From positions 1-35,253 of IMG/VR virus record IMGVR_UViG_3300034073_002123: a stretch of 35,253 nucleotides of DNA; one strand, 5' to 3'. The translations under genes were made by a program, and so were the position numbers. The DNA is from a virus. The notes below the pieces were generated by a model. That model was not told the DNA's origin. It worked only from the letters and a program-made list of their open reading frames with translations, and made no database searches. Below, piece by piece: positions 21,502-28,986 of the stretch. Numbering within the stretch: position 1 is the first letter of the stretch; each line of letters opens with the position of its first letter.

Positions 21502-21921
21502 TTATGGTGTTATGTCTACTGTTCCTGTTAATTGGAAAGATGCTGTAAAAGTAACCGCACCTTCTGCAGGTGAAGTAATACCAAATTCAGTTATATAACC
21601 AGAACCTTGAATATAAAAATTAGAACCACTATCTTCCGGATCTTCATATTTTATATCAAGTAATGTATTACCTTGAAACCATGAAAGCAGATTTTCAACG
21701 CTAACCTGACCAGCAGATGGAGTAGTTTCTGCAACACCCTCTACTGAAAAGGTTACTGTTGGTGCAGATACACTTGTAATAGTGTTACATTTTGTAACCG
21801 CTGTAGTAACAGATGCAGAACCGGAAAGACTTGATGTAGTTTCACAAACTACATTCAAATAAGATCCAGATCCGTACTCTCTAATTTGTAAACTAACTGA
21901 TGTTCCCTGAATTTGTGCCAT
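21502..21921 (-). CDS. Major tail tube protein (139 aa)
   Basis: The product is beta-rich: AQIQGTSVSLQIREYGSGSY, VVCETTSSLSGSASVTTAVT, VTFSVEGVAETTPSAGQVSV and a C-terminal GAVTFTASFQLTGTVDI. This is the small siphovirus tail tube pattern, in which a GTSVxLxxxxxxVxxETSxSL start is usual. The gene lies upstream of the tail chaperone pair and downstream of the tail terminator, the canonical place for the tube subunit. Subunits stack as hexamers around the tape measure. Confidence 0.82.
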   Translation of the reverse strand: MAQIQGTSVSLQIREYGSGSYLNVVCETTSSLSGSASVTTAVTKCNTITSVSAPTVTFSVEGVAETTPSAGQVSVENLLSWFQGNTLLDIKYEDPEDSGSNFYIQGSGYITEFGITSPAEGAVTFTASFQLTGTVDITP

Positions 21922-21922
21922 T

Positions 21923-22366
21923 TTATTTTTCTATTATTAATTGAGTAAATCTTGTTAACCTTCTAACTATCTTTTTAGTGCCTGTATCAATTATCGGGAT
22001 GTGTTGACTTGCTGCTTTTCTTACATCTACAATCTGAAAATCTGCATTACCCAATAATGATGTATTGCCTATCGAAGGTATAATCACATTCAAAATTTTT
22101 GTAGTAATGCTGTCAACTATTGTTTTTACTAAGTCAACCCTAAAATTATTTTGACTAACCACATCTATCAACACCTCCACGTCATTCATAAATTTACCTT
22201 TATTTGGTAAATCTGCATCTGTAATGGTTGATATTAAAATGTAATAATCTCCACCTGTTTCGTCCGCTTCTTCATCATAAACAGGTATAGTTGAGCCATT
22301 GTAAGTAATTGCCCCATTTAATGCCGTAAAATATGCGTCTTTAATAAACTTAATCGGATCTTTCAT
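21923..22366 (-). CDS. Tail terminator/completion protein (147 aa)
   Basis: The product (KDPIKFIKDAYFTALNGAIT, GDYYILISTITDADLPNKGK, NDVEVLIDVVSQNNFRVDLV and VDSITTKILNVII) fits the alpha/beta fold of siphovirus tail terminator proteins, which cap the tail tube at the head end. It sits one base upstream of the tube gene in transcription order, after the HK97 gp10-like gene, with a 4-base overlap. The call rests on order, size and motif pattern. Confidence 0.72.
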   Translation of the reverse strand: MKDPIKFIKDAYFTALNGAITYNGSTIPVYDEEADETGGDYYILISTITDADLPNKGKFMNDVEVLIDVVSQNNFRVDLVKTIVDSITTKILNVIIPSIGNTSLLGNADFQIVDVRKAASQHIPIIDTGTKKIVRRLTRFTQLIIEK

Positions 22367-22887
22367 ATGTCATATATTACTTTTTTAACTCTATCTATTA
22401 ATTCACGTCTTTTTTTAAGGTAAGGATCGAAAAAGTACGGTCTAGGCTCAGATCCATTTTTAATCTTATTTAAAGCCGCTATAAATGCAAGTTTTTCATT
22501 ATATCCTTTTCTTTTTAGCCATTCCCTCATTTTTATCACAAATTCGGCAAATGTGCCTCTTTTTTCACCTCTAAATGTTGCGGCATAAGCTGAAACCTCA
22601 CTAGGCACTTTTACTTTTGCACCTGTTCCGAACTCTATAAATGGAGCATAATAAACATTACTAATTAACTCCACACCATCTGGATTAAGCACGGCTTTTG
22701 TATTCTGCTGCAATGCGCCTAAATCCTGTATTTTCTGTTGGCTAATATTTGCTAATTGTGCGGCATTTACTTCATTCCCCCATGCCTGTATTTCACCTAC
22801 AACCTCTTCTTGTACATCTTTTGGAAGCTCTTTTATACGTGCTTTAAGCTTATCCAAACCTTCTACTTTAAAAGTAAATTGAGCCAT
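22363..22887 (-). CDS. HK97 gp10-like head-tail joining protein (174 aa)
   Basis: From ATG 22887 the product is AQFTFKVEGLDKLKARIKEL, followed by VYYAPFIEFGTGAKVKVPSE and a C-terminal EPRPYFFDPYLKKRRELIDR. This is the standard pattern of HK97 gp10-type proteins (L-x-x-K-L, Y-A-x-x-x-E-F-G-T, R-P-F-x-x-P). An upstream ATG at 22923 would overlap the head closure gene and add an unconserved segment. It follows head closure and precedes the terminator in the connector module. Confidence 0.85.
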   Translation of the reverse strand: MAQFTFKVEGLDKLKARIKELPKDVQEEVVGEIQAWGNEVNAAQLANISQQKIQDLGALQQNTKAVLNPDGVELISNVYYAPFIEFGTGAKVKVPSEVSAYAATFRGEKRGTFAEFVIKMREWLKRKGYNEKLAFIAALNKIKNGSEPRPYFFDPYLKKRRELIDRVKKVIYDI

Positions 22888-23255
22888 TACGCTATATCTT
22901 GTGAGGTTGCCACAATTCGCCAATATTTACCTTCCGGGTTATTCTGCAATTGACTAGCAAATTTATTCTCTGCCCTTACCCTATCCACACGCTCAATGCT
23001 TTGAATCGAATAAAACCTATTGCTATATTCAACCATACACCTAATATCAATAAGCAAAGCAGAATCATAACGGATTAAAAACTCATAAGATGTTTTGTAA
23101 TTAGCTTTCCCGGCATCAAATCCCCTAGATTGGCTAATTGTATTTATTTGCGCCCAAACATTGGCAAGTTCATCGGATGTTACATCTGGACCATCCACAC
23201 CAATAGACTGCCCTACAACTACAATCTTTACCTTTCTCGCAACACCTATACCCAT
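22887..23255 (-). CDS. Head closure (stopper) protein (122 aa)
   Basis: The product starts with a basic GIGVARKVKIVVVGQSIGVD, then NVWAQINTISQSRGFDAGKA, YEFLIRYDSALLIDIRCMVE and FYSIQSIERVDRVR. The final motif (xYxIxxIexxdexxr) is typical of SPP1 gp16/HK97 gp7-like head closure proteins, which seal the portal after packaging. It overlaps the connector gene by 10 bases and shares one base with the gp10-like gene. Confidence 0.75.
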   Translation of the reverse strand: MGIGVARKVKIVVVGQSIGVDGPDVTSDELANVWAQINTISQSRGFDAGKANYKTSYEFLIRYDSALLIDIRCMVEYSNRFYSIQSIERVDRVRAENKFASQLQNNPEGKYWRIVATSQDIA

Positions 23256-23779
23256 GTCAAAACCTTTAAAGTTTTAGCATTACTCATTAACTCTACAGGC
23301 ATTTCATCCGTATCATCTCCTCTATTTTCGTACATCCACAATAAAACACGTTTTAGATCGGTTTTAAGCCCTGAATCTGCATTTGCAGCAGTTGTATATG
23401 TTATTTCATAAGTTGCCGGGAAATGTGGTCTAAATTGCTTGTCATTATATCCTATAACCTGATATTCATCACCATCTAATAAATCCCAATCATTAACGCC
23501 ACTATCTGTAATTTGACCTTTTAAATATTTAACCGCACTAATATTTGAAATAGGAGCATAAGGAAAAAGGAAAGCATGCTCTAAATATCCTGTTAATACT
23601 ATGCTTTTTGACACTAATGATCGTAATGTATATGCCTCGATACGCTTTCTAGCAACGGTAATAAGATCGGTTATAATAGCATCATCATCTTCTGTAGTAA
23701 CCCTTAGCCAATCTTTTGCGGTTTCAAGAGTTATAGGCTCTGAGCCATCCGTAACCTTTATTTCGTAAATATTATTCAT
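23246..23779 (-). CDS. Head-tail connector protein, HK97 gp6-like (177 aa)
   Basis: The N-terminal TLETAKDWLRVTTEDDDAII and DLITVARKRIEAYTLRSL are the hallmark of gp6-like connector (adaptor) proteins that sit under the portal as a dodecamer. The C-terminal part (YEITYTTAANADSGLKTDLK, RVLLWMYENRGDD) is also typical. In most siphoviruses this gene directly follows the major capsid gene; here four glycosyltransferase genes and a 127-base spacer lie between them. Confidence 0.85.
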   Translation of the reverse strand: MNNIYEIKVTDGSEPITLETAKDWLRVTTEDDDAIITDLITVARKRIEAYTLRSLVSKSIVLTGYLEHAFLFPYAPISNISAVKYLKGQITDSGVNDWDLLDGDEYQVIGYNDKQFRPHFPATYEITYTTAANADSGLKTDLKRVLLWMYENRGDDTDEMPVELMSNAKTLKVLTWV

Positions 23780-23799
23780 TTTAGTAAAATTAAAATATA

Positions 23800-23828
23800 G
23801 TTGACTTTAAAATATTCAATTTGTCAAC
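23800..23828. promoter_or_regulatory. Inverted repeat GTTGAC-N17-GTCAAC upstream of the connector gene
   Basis: GTTGAC (23800-23805) and GTCAAC (23823-23828) flank 17 A/T-rich bases, about 20-50 bases upstream of the connector ATG on the minus strand. The minus strand reads TTGACA at the right arm, like a -35 element, with TATATT further on but at too long a spacing (22). It may be an operator or part of a promoter that restarts late transcription after the glycosyltransferase cassette. The rest of the 127-base spacer holds a TACATTTG box (23838-23845, plus strand) and the terminator at 23881. Confidence 0.35.
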
Positions 23829-23880
23829 CAAAGAAATTACATTTGCATATCATTAGTTTGGTTTTAAGTTTACAAATTTC

Positions 23881-23911
23881 CCCGCCTGTCTTTACAGGTG
23901 GGTTTTTTATT
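23881..23911 (+). terminator. Strong plus-sense intrinsic terminator in the late minus-strand operon
   Basis: CCCGCCTGT (23881-23889) pairs with ACAGGTGGG (23894-23902) with one G-U pair and a CTTT loop, followed by TTTTTTATTT on the plus strand. It is better formed for plus-strand transcripts than for the minus-strand glycosyltransferase message, whose stop codon lies in the T tract and which would see A's before and only GGAAATTTG after the hairpin. It may still weakly end the cassette message. What plus transcript it ends is unclear. Confidence 0.75.
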
Positions 23912-24845
23912 TACAAATAAATTCTTCTAATTCTTTCCATTTTGGAAAATGCTCTTTTGCTCTTTTCAACCCTTTATTTGACCATTTTTTATAATATGCT
24001 TCATCATTCATTAATTTATTAATCTCATTAATCCATTTTTGCGTTTCTTTTCTGTTTATGCAAATGCCTGCATCAGCTACATTTTCAAGTAATCCGGGTG
24101 TTGGATTATATATTACAGGTATACCGTTTAGCATGCCTTCACCGGCTACCATACCCCAGCTTTCATAATGGCTAGGTACTAACAAAATCTTTGTCTTTTT
24201 ATATACTTCCCTGATATCTGGTGTATTTGGTATTATTTTAACATTTGGCAAGTTTTCAATATGCTGATTATCATAACTACCTTTTACTCCTAAAAATTTA
24301 TATTGTGGTAATTTTTTAGCCAAACTGTAAAAATACTTACTACCCTTATTTTGATTCAGATTTATTAAAGTGATATATTCCCTTTCATTATCATCTGTTT
24401 TTACCCATTCATCAATGGGAGGAGGAAAAACTATGCTATCCCATTTATAATTTAATGATTTTTTGCACCATTCTGAATTATAGATAACTTTTAAAGGTAT
24501 TGGTGAATCTATTACCGATGGGTAAGGAGTATCATTATGTACTATGTGAATAAATGGCTTATTATATTTTTCACAAGCATGAGTAGTCCATTTATTGTAA
24601 TCTAAATGAGAAACTACTACATCTGCCCAATTAAATAACTTATCTATAATGTATTCATCAGGAGGAAATACATCAACACCCTCATAATTATACATTTCAG
24701 TTATTTTATATTGATTTGCTTGATGTAGCAAAATCTTTATTTCGTGACCTTTGCTTACAAGATGTCTGTTTATATTCCTTACCATAGCTTCAGCACCGCT
24801 GCCATGTCTTGGGAAATACAAATGAATGCTAAATAAAATTTTCAT
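23907..24845 (-). CDS. Glycosyltransferase family 4 (GT-B)
   Basis: The 312-residue protein has the GT4 layout: N-terminal KILFSIHLYFPRHGSGAEAM (glycine loop after the first strand), VSHLDYNKW, a LINLNQNKGSKYFYSLAKKL donor-domain start, and the EX7E motif in HYESWGMVAGEGMLNGIPVI (E228, E236). GT4 enzymes transfer sugars from nucleotide donors with retention. ATG 24845 overlaps the preceding stop (ATGA); another ATG at 24857 would add four residues. It has no membrane span. It is the last gene of the four-gene cassette. Target could be a virion protein or a host surface glycan. Confidence 0.85.
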   Translation of the reverse strand: MKILFSIHLYFPRHGSGAEAMVRNINRHLVSKGHEIKILLHQANQYKITEMYNYEGVDVFPPDEYIIDKLFNWADVVVSHLDYNKWTTHACEKYNKPFIHIVHNDTPYPSVIDSPIPLKVIYNSEWCKKSLNYKWDSIVFPPPIDEWVKTDDNEREYITLINLNQNKGSKYFYSLAKKLPQYKFLGVKGSYDNQHIENLPNVKIIPNTPDIREVYKKTKILLVPSHYESWGMVAGEGMLNGIPVIYNPTPGLLENVADAGICINRKETQKWINEINKLMNDEAYYKKWSNKGLKRAKEHFPKWKELEEFICK

Positions 24846-25597
24846 ATTACTATCCAATTTTGATGATAAATATCTTTTGGTGAAATGTCAACATGAGACC
24901 CAAACCATTTAGATGGTGCAATAACCTTTTTATCTGGATGATCTGCTAATATAGCTGCCATTGCTGAAAAGCTACTATTTGCAATAATAAAATGCTTACA
25001 CCGCTTCATTAATCTAAAATCATCTATGTAATTACCAGATAAATATAAAGCCTCAATCCCTAACCTTTCTTTTGCAAATTCTATATCATCTGAAAAAACG
25101 ATATATTTAGTATTTTCTGGCATAAGCTTAATAGCTTCCTGATAATATTCTTTTGAGCATCTAGGATGGTAAGCATTGGGATCGTCAATATAATCACCCG
25201 CCCTTACATGAATAGCGCAAAACTCATTCTGATATGGCTCATTAATCATTGTAAAATAATGTCTTATTTCATCTATGCAATGCTGAAAAAATTTAGGGCT
25301 TTGTAGATGTGCATCTATATTCCAATCACCATTTGCCAAATCAATATCTCTATAACCCCAAAAATAACCGTAAGTATTCCAATGTCTGCCATCAGGTATA
25401 ACAGGCAATTTATTGACAAAAAACCTCTCCATTGTATCAGCAAAACCGCCAAACAAAGCATTATCATGATTAACCCATTTAGGAAAAGCAAAGTCTATAT
25501 TATTACGTTTTGCAATACCTATAACTCCGGCAATAGTCCAAAGCTGATTTCCAAACCTACCTAATCCACCATTACCTATGCTTAAACTTGTTACCAT
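24842..25597 (-). CDS. GT11 fucosyltransferase-like enzyme (alpha-1,2-type)
   Basis: The 251-residue protein shows the GT11 signature: GGLGRFGNQLWTIAGVIGIA near the N-terminus (GNQLW at 16-20), the donor-binding CAIHVRAGDY (HVRAGDY at 130-136), YIVFSDDIEFAK (168-171) and CKHFIIANSSFSAMAAILAD. In the family the HxRxGDY motif binds GDP-fucose, and most bacterial members add fucose alpha-1,2 to galactose. Arg is kept as HVRAGDY. It overlaps both neighbours. Bacterial GT11 genes are typical of O-antigen loci, so capture from a host surface-glycan locus is likely. Confidence 0.85.
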   Translation of the reverse strand: MVTSLSIGNGGLGRFGNQLWTIAGVIGIAKRNNIDFAFPKWVNHDNALFGGFADTMERFFVNKLPVIPDGRHWNTYGYFWGYRDIDLANGDWNIDAHLQSPKFFQHCIDEIRHYFTMINEPYQNEFCAIHVRAGDYIDDPNAYHPRCSKEYYQEAIKLMPENTKYIVFSDDIEFAKERLGIEALYLSGNYIDDFRLMKRCKHFIIANSSFSAMAAILADHPDKKVIAPSKWFGSHVDISPKDIYHQNWIVI

Positions 25598-26325
25598 TCG
25601 TTATTACGTTTTCTGTGATGATGAAATATTACAGGGTAATGATCATCTTTAAATTGTGGATGTTTGTCGTAAATAAACTGCCCTCCATTATAATGTGCTG
25701 GCCACCAATGTAATTTTATTCCGTATTTATATGCCAAACACGTTAATATAGCTTGATCGTGCCTATGTTCTTGAAAATCTAAATAATTATCTACATTGCT
25801 TTCGCTATCATCTATAAATCCTGGCATTTGACACAATTTAAGCCATTCCCTAACAAACAATCTTGCCGCTAATGTGTTTCTTATAATAATAACAGATGCT
25901 TGCACTTGCCTTGAATCTTCATGATAATTAAACATCCAATCAGGTATAATAAAATCCATTACATTCATTTTACACCAATCTAAATGCCTGTAGTTATTTC
26001 CAAACAGCCAAACATCTGAATCCATAGGCTCTATTATCAACTGTATTGTATTTACAAACTCTACCCCAGCATCACTATAAACTAATATATCATTCTCAGG
26101 TAATTCACTTAATTTTTTTTCTATAATATACGGTTTCCATAACCAATACCCTGCACCTCTTTCTTTGCTTAAAATATCATTATTCATGCGTTTAAATTCA
26201 TCAGAATAGCACGATTTATTGTACATTATAGATATGTCAGCACCATTATTTAATGCACTATTGCGGCATAATATAGCACTTTTTGACATATTCTCATCAC
26301 TAAATGTAACATGGGTAATATTCAT
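25591..26325 (-). CDS. Caps_synth-like glycosyltransferase (244 aa)
   Basis: From ATG 26325 the protein reads NITHVTFSDENMSKSAILCR, with the diagnostic RGAGYWLWKPYIIEKKL (59-65) and ILVYSDAGVEF (SDAG at 84-87, the likely metal- and donor-binding DxG/DxD). Later motifs are VQASVIIIRNTLAARLFVRE and HRHDQAILTCLAYKYGI. This pattern belongs to capsule and LPS glycosyltransferases of the GT-A fold (Caps_synth or similar). An upstream ATG at 26376 would overlap the previous gene; the 26325 start gives an ATGA overlap like the others in the cassette. Sugar specificity cannot be told. Confidence 0.72.
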   Translation of the reverse strand: MNITHVTFSDENMSKSAILCRNSALNNGADISIMYNKSCYSDEFKRMNNDILSKERGAGYWLWKPYIIEKKLSELPENDILVYSDAGVEFVNTIQLIIEPMDSDVWLFGNNYRHLDWCKMNVMDFIIPDWMFNYHEDSRQVQASVIIIRNTLAARLFVREWLKLCQMPGFIDDSESNVDNYLDFQEHRHDQAILTCLAYKYGIKLHWWPAHYNGGQFIYDKHPQFKDDHYPVIFHHHRKRNNEW

Positions 26326-26882
26326 ATTAATTTGCTTTGTGTATGCAATATTCCGTAATCGGTATCTGTCTGCCACAAATCAGAATAGCCGGGTCTTTGT
26401 GTAGTTACAAATGGTTTGCAGATATAAACGTTTAAATTAGGTTGTATTTCACGTAAAAGAAAATCATCATAAATACCGCTTTTATAAGGATCATATCTTT
26501 CTAATATATATTTTGCCGCCTTAGGTGTATAAATTACAGAATGTGTAGTATGTGTATGCTTACAACGCCACCAATGATCTTCTACGTGTTTTAATGAATC
26601 TAATACATGTCCGCTTAAATAAAGTATATCCCATCCCTGAGGTGCAGTATTTATAATATGTTTCAACATATTATTTACAAATAAAACATCATCCTCAAAA
26701 ACTATTGTATTTTCTGTAATGCTTTGCAATATAGCTTGTTGAGATAAATTAAAAGACAAAAACCGATCTTCATGATCAATGGCTAAAAATCTTTCAACTT
26801 CTATATCTTGTTCTTTGAACTGCTTTTGTGCTGATTCCCACCTATCATTTCGGCTTGCAAGGCTAAGGCAAATTGCTTTCAT
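26322..26882 (-). CDS. Glycosyltransferase family 25 (LPS-type)
   Basis: The 186-residue enzyme starts KAICLSLASRNDRWESAQKQ, continues DIEVERFLAIDHED, and has the metal-binding EDD in NTIVFEDDVLF (63-65) and a THSVIYTPKAAKYILERYD segment. These are the standard marks of GT25 (LPS biosynthesis and procollagen-type galactosyltransferases). It is the first gene of the cassette. A TATATTTG box lies just upstream, overlapping the MCP terminator, but without a well-spaced TTTG; a message from it would be nearly leaderless. Confidence 0.85.
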   Translation of the reverse strand: MKAICLSLASRNDRWESAQKQFKEQDIEVERFLAIDHEDRFLSFNLSQQAILQSITENTIVFEDDVLFVNNMLKHIINTAPQGWDILYLSGHVLDSLKHVEDHWWRCKHTHTTHSVIYTPKAAKYILERYDPYKSGIYDDFLLREIQPNLNVYICKPFVTTQRPGYSDLWQTDTDYGILHTQSKLI

Positions 26883-26894
26883 AATTCAAATATA

Positions 26895-26921
26895 CAAAAA
26901 GCCCCCCAAAAATGGAGGGCT
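26895..26921 (-). terminator. Intrinsic terminator after the major capsid gene
   Basis: On the minus strand AGCCCTCC (26921-26914) pairs with GGGGGGCT (26907-26900) around an ATTTTT loop, followed by TTTTTG. The stem has 8 pairs including one G-U. It lies 36 bases after the capsid stop and 13 bases before the GT25 start, so it separates capsid expression from the glycosyltransferase cassette and probably lets only part of the transcription through. Confidence 0.85.
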
Positions 26922-26956
26922 GTAATTGTAAACCAACATTAAACAAAAACGAATGA

Positions 26957-28090
26957 TTAAGTACCGCTTGTACCGTAAACAGCAGCAGTTGGCTGGAAAC
27001 TGAGAAGCTCAATTCTAGCTTCAGCACGATAGGTAATAAGATTCTTTTGGAAATCTGTATCATCAAACTCTGTGCTGCGAACGCTAAGAGCAGAAGCCTG
27101 TGCAATACCGAATGCTTCAGTATTAATAACATAGAAGCGAGAAGGTGTTACCTGAGAATGAGGCACTACAGGAATACCTACAATGCGAGTTTCACCGTTT
27201 GCTCCGATAGTAACACCACCAGGTACGCTGTAATCAGAAGGCTTAGTTTTCATCAAGTTTGCCCATGAAGCATGAGTAGTCAGGATAATGTTAGGCATAC
27301 CCAAACCAAGTGCCATATGCTGTGCAACACCATCGATCATCTTTTCAGCGTTAACTGTAGCAGAAGAAGAAAGAGCAGTTGAGCCGGAAGCGATAGTATT
27401 CAGGAAGCGAGTGTTAACCGCTCTGTTCCAATCTTCAACAAGCGACTGAGAAAGGTAAGCTTGTAAGAAAGGAAGATCCTGCAGCATTTGGCGGCTAACC
27501 TTAGCAAAACCAGCGATGAAAGGAACGGCAACGTTTACCATTGTTACATCATAATCAACTTGTGCTTTTGCTAAACCTTCAGTCTGCACACCAAAAGAAC
27601 CTTCACCTACAGCAGCATTTCCACGAGGGAAAGTTACATTACCTGTAGCGGTAGGGATGATGCGGAAAACATCATAAAGATGTGGGTTATAGAAAGAACG
27701 GAGCAGATTTGAAGGAACATAGCTGATCTGTGAAGTTCCGGTCAAATTATTGCCGAGTGTCATGTCACCAACAACCTTAGTAGCTGTGAAGCCAGTCTCA
27801 GATTTGATCTTGTCAAAGTTTTCAGCAACAATATCCATAATTGCAGCTTTAAACTTGTCAGAATTTGACCAATCCTTTTTAGCTTCACTTTCAATACCTG
27901 ATTTCAAACGATTAGCAGAAGCTGACATTTCTTTTACTTTGCTAGCCAGTTCGCCAATTGTTTCGTTTTTCTTTTGTGCATCCTCATTAAGTTGAGCGAT
28001 GTCAGCAGCCAGCTTTGCATCTACTGACTTAATTTCTGATTTGATACCATCCACAAGTGGATTTAAGGCATCTAAAATTTCATTTGCCAT
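26957..28090 (-). CDS. Major capsid protein, HK97 fold (377 aa)
   Basis: The N-terminal 90 residues (LNPLVDGIKSEIKSVDAKLA, ASKVKEMSASANRLKSG) form a coiled-coil delta domain that serves as scaffold and is normally removed by the protease encoded upstream. The capsid domain follows: YVPSNLLRSFYNPHLYDVFR, VTFPRGNAAVGEGSF, VPFIAGFAKVSRQMLQDLPF and LVEDWNRAVNTRFLNTIASG, with a C-terminal LITYRAEARIELLSFQPTAA. These are standard HK97-family capsid motifs. Codon use differs from its neighbours, with more GC and many GC-rich codons, as expected for the most highly expressed gene. Confidence 0.93.
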   Translation of the reverse strand: MANEILDALNPLVDGIKSEIKSVDAKLAADIAQLNEDAQKKNETIGELASKVKEMSASANRLKSGIESEAKKDWSNSDKFKAAIMDIVAENFDKIKSETGFTATKVVGDMTLGNNLTGTSQISYVPSNLLRSFYNPHLYDVFRIIPTATGNVTFPRGNAAVGEGSFGVQTEGLAKAQVDYDVTMVNVAVPFIAGFAKVSRQMLQDLPFLQAYLSQSLVEDWNRAVNTRFLNTIASGSTALSSSATVNAEKMIDGVAQHMALGLGMPNIILTTHASWANLMKTKPSDYSVPGGVTIGANGETRIVGIPVVPHSQVTPSRFYVINTEAFGIAQASALSVRSTEFDDTDFQKNLITYRAEARIELLSFQPTAAVYGTSGT

Positions 28091-28096
28091 TTTGTG

Positions 28097-28954
28097 TTAT
28101 TTGTAAAATTTTAATAATTGTATGTCTATTGCAGATTTCAGATCGTTTAAACTGGGTGCAGTTTCCTGCGGCTCAATTTCTTTCTGTGCAGTTTCCTGCG
28201 GCATAAATAGATTAGAAACCTCTTGCAATTCGTTTATCAGTAAAGATTCGTTTTCACCGCTATATTTACCTTCTTTCAGCTTTTTTATAACCCATGCCAT
28301 ATAATCAAAAGCTGTTTCTTTTTTTTGCTCCAAAAGGGATTTAACTACCTCAAAAGTAGGTGTGTTAGGATTTGCACCCCACAAAACAGCCGATCCTTCC
28401 CACAAAGCAACCTGTGTAATTACATTGTGATTACTACCTTTTGTTTGGTTTAATGTAGTAAAACCGACACTATGCTGGGTAATATCACCACGCTCATAAA
28501 GAGGCCATGCAACCTCTTTCCACAAGAACATATCCCGGTAGCTGTTTTCACCAACGATATATTTGCCTTCCTTATATAGCTTTTGAAACTTACCTAATGA
28601 AGATTCAAGTTTACGTTCATGGTTGACTAAATGCCAAATCTCATTTGACCCATTAGGACCACGTTCTGCAATCGTTTTATCAAATGCAGACTTTTCAAAT
28701 ACATCTCCATCTCTATCTACTGTTTCCATTTCAGCAATGGCTACTTTTACGCTGCGTTTTGACGTATCTACATCAAGAGCTTTTAAATCGTAAACCTTAT
28801 GCTGAATAGTATTCATTACTTTTTTATTTTGCCAATACGAAACGCAAACCGCATACCTCTGATCGTTTTCTCCAAATTCACCAACCATTTCACTATCACC
28901 CATGCAACGTTCTAAAAACTGATCTCTATTTTCGTTTGCTGTAGGACTTGGCAT
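28097..28954 (-). CDS. Prohead serine protease, HK97 U35 family (285 aa)
   Basis: The protease core has VDRDGDVFEKSAFDKTI (79-95), the His motif in EIWHLVNHERK (H112) and the Ser motif QHSVGF (S162), the usual catalytic elements of U35 proteases, followed by EGSAVLWGANPNTPT. It cleaves the capsid delta domain during maturation. The N-terminal 46 residues (ENRDQFLERCMGDSEMVGEF, RYAVCVSYWQNK) form an extra module seen in some phage head proteins of Bacteroidota. The C-terminal tail includes a repeated PQETA segment. It lies 6 bases from the capsid gene. Confidence 0.9.
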   Translation of the reverse strand: MPSPTANENRDQFLERCMGDSEMVGEFGENDQRYAVCVSYWQNKKVMNTIQHKVYDLKALDVDTSKRSVKVAIAEMETVDRDGDVFEKSAFDKTIAERGPNGSNEIWHLVNHERKLESSLGKFQKLYKEGKYIVGENSYRDMFLWKEVAWPLYERGDITQHSVGFTTLNQTKGSNHNVITQVALWEGSAVLWGANPNTPTFEVVKSLLEQKKETAFDYMAWVIKKLKEGKYSGENESLLINELQEVSNLFMPQETAQKEIEPQETAPSLNDLKSAIDIQLLKFYK

Positions 28955-28986
28955 ATTAACAAAATTGAATTACTATATTGTAATTT

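Noticed and set aside
26883-26894. Promoter for the glycosyltransferase cassette based on TATATTTG
   Set aside because: The nearest TTTG on the minus strand is only 12 bases away instead of 17-23, and the message would have no leader; kept only as a remark.
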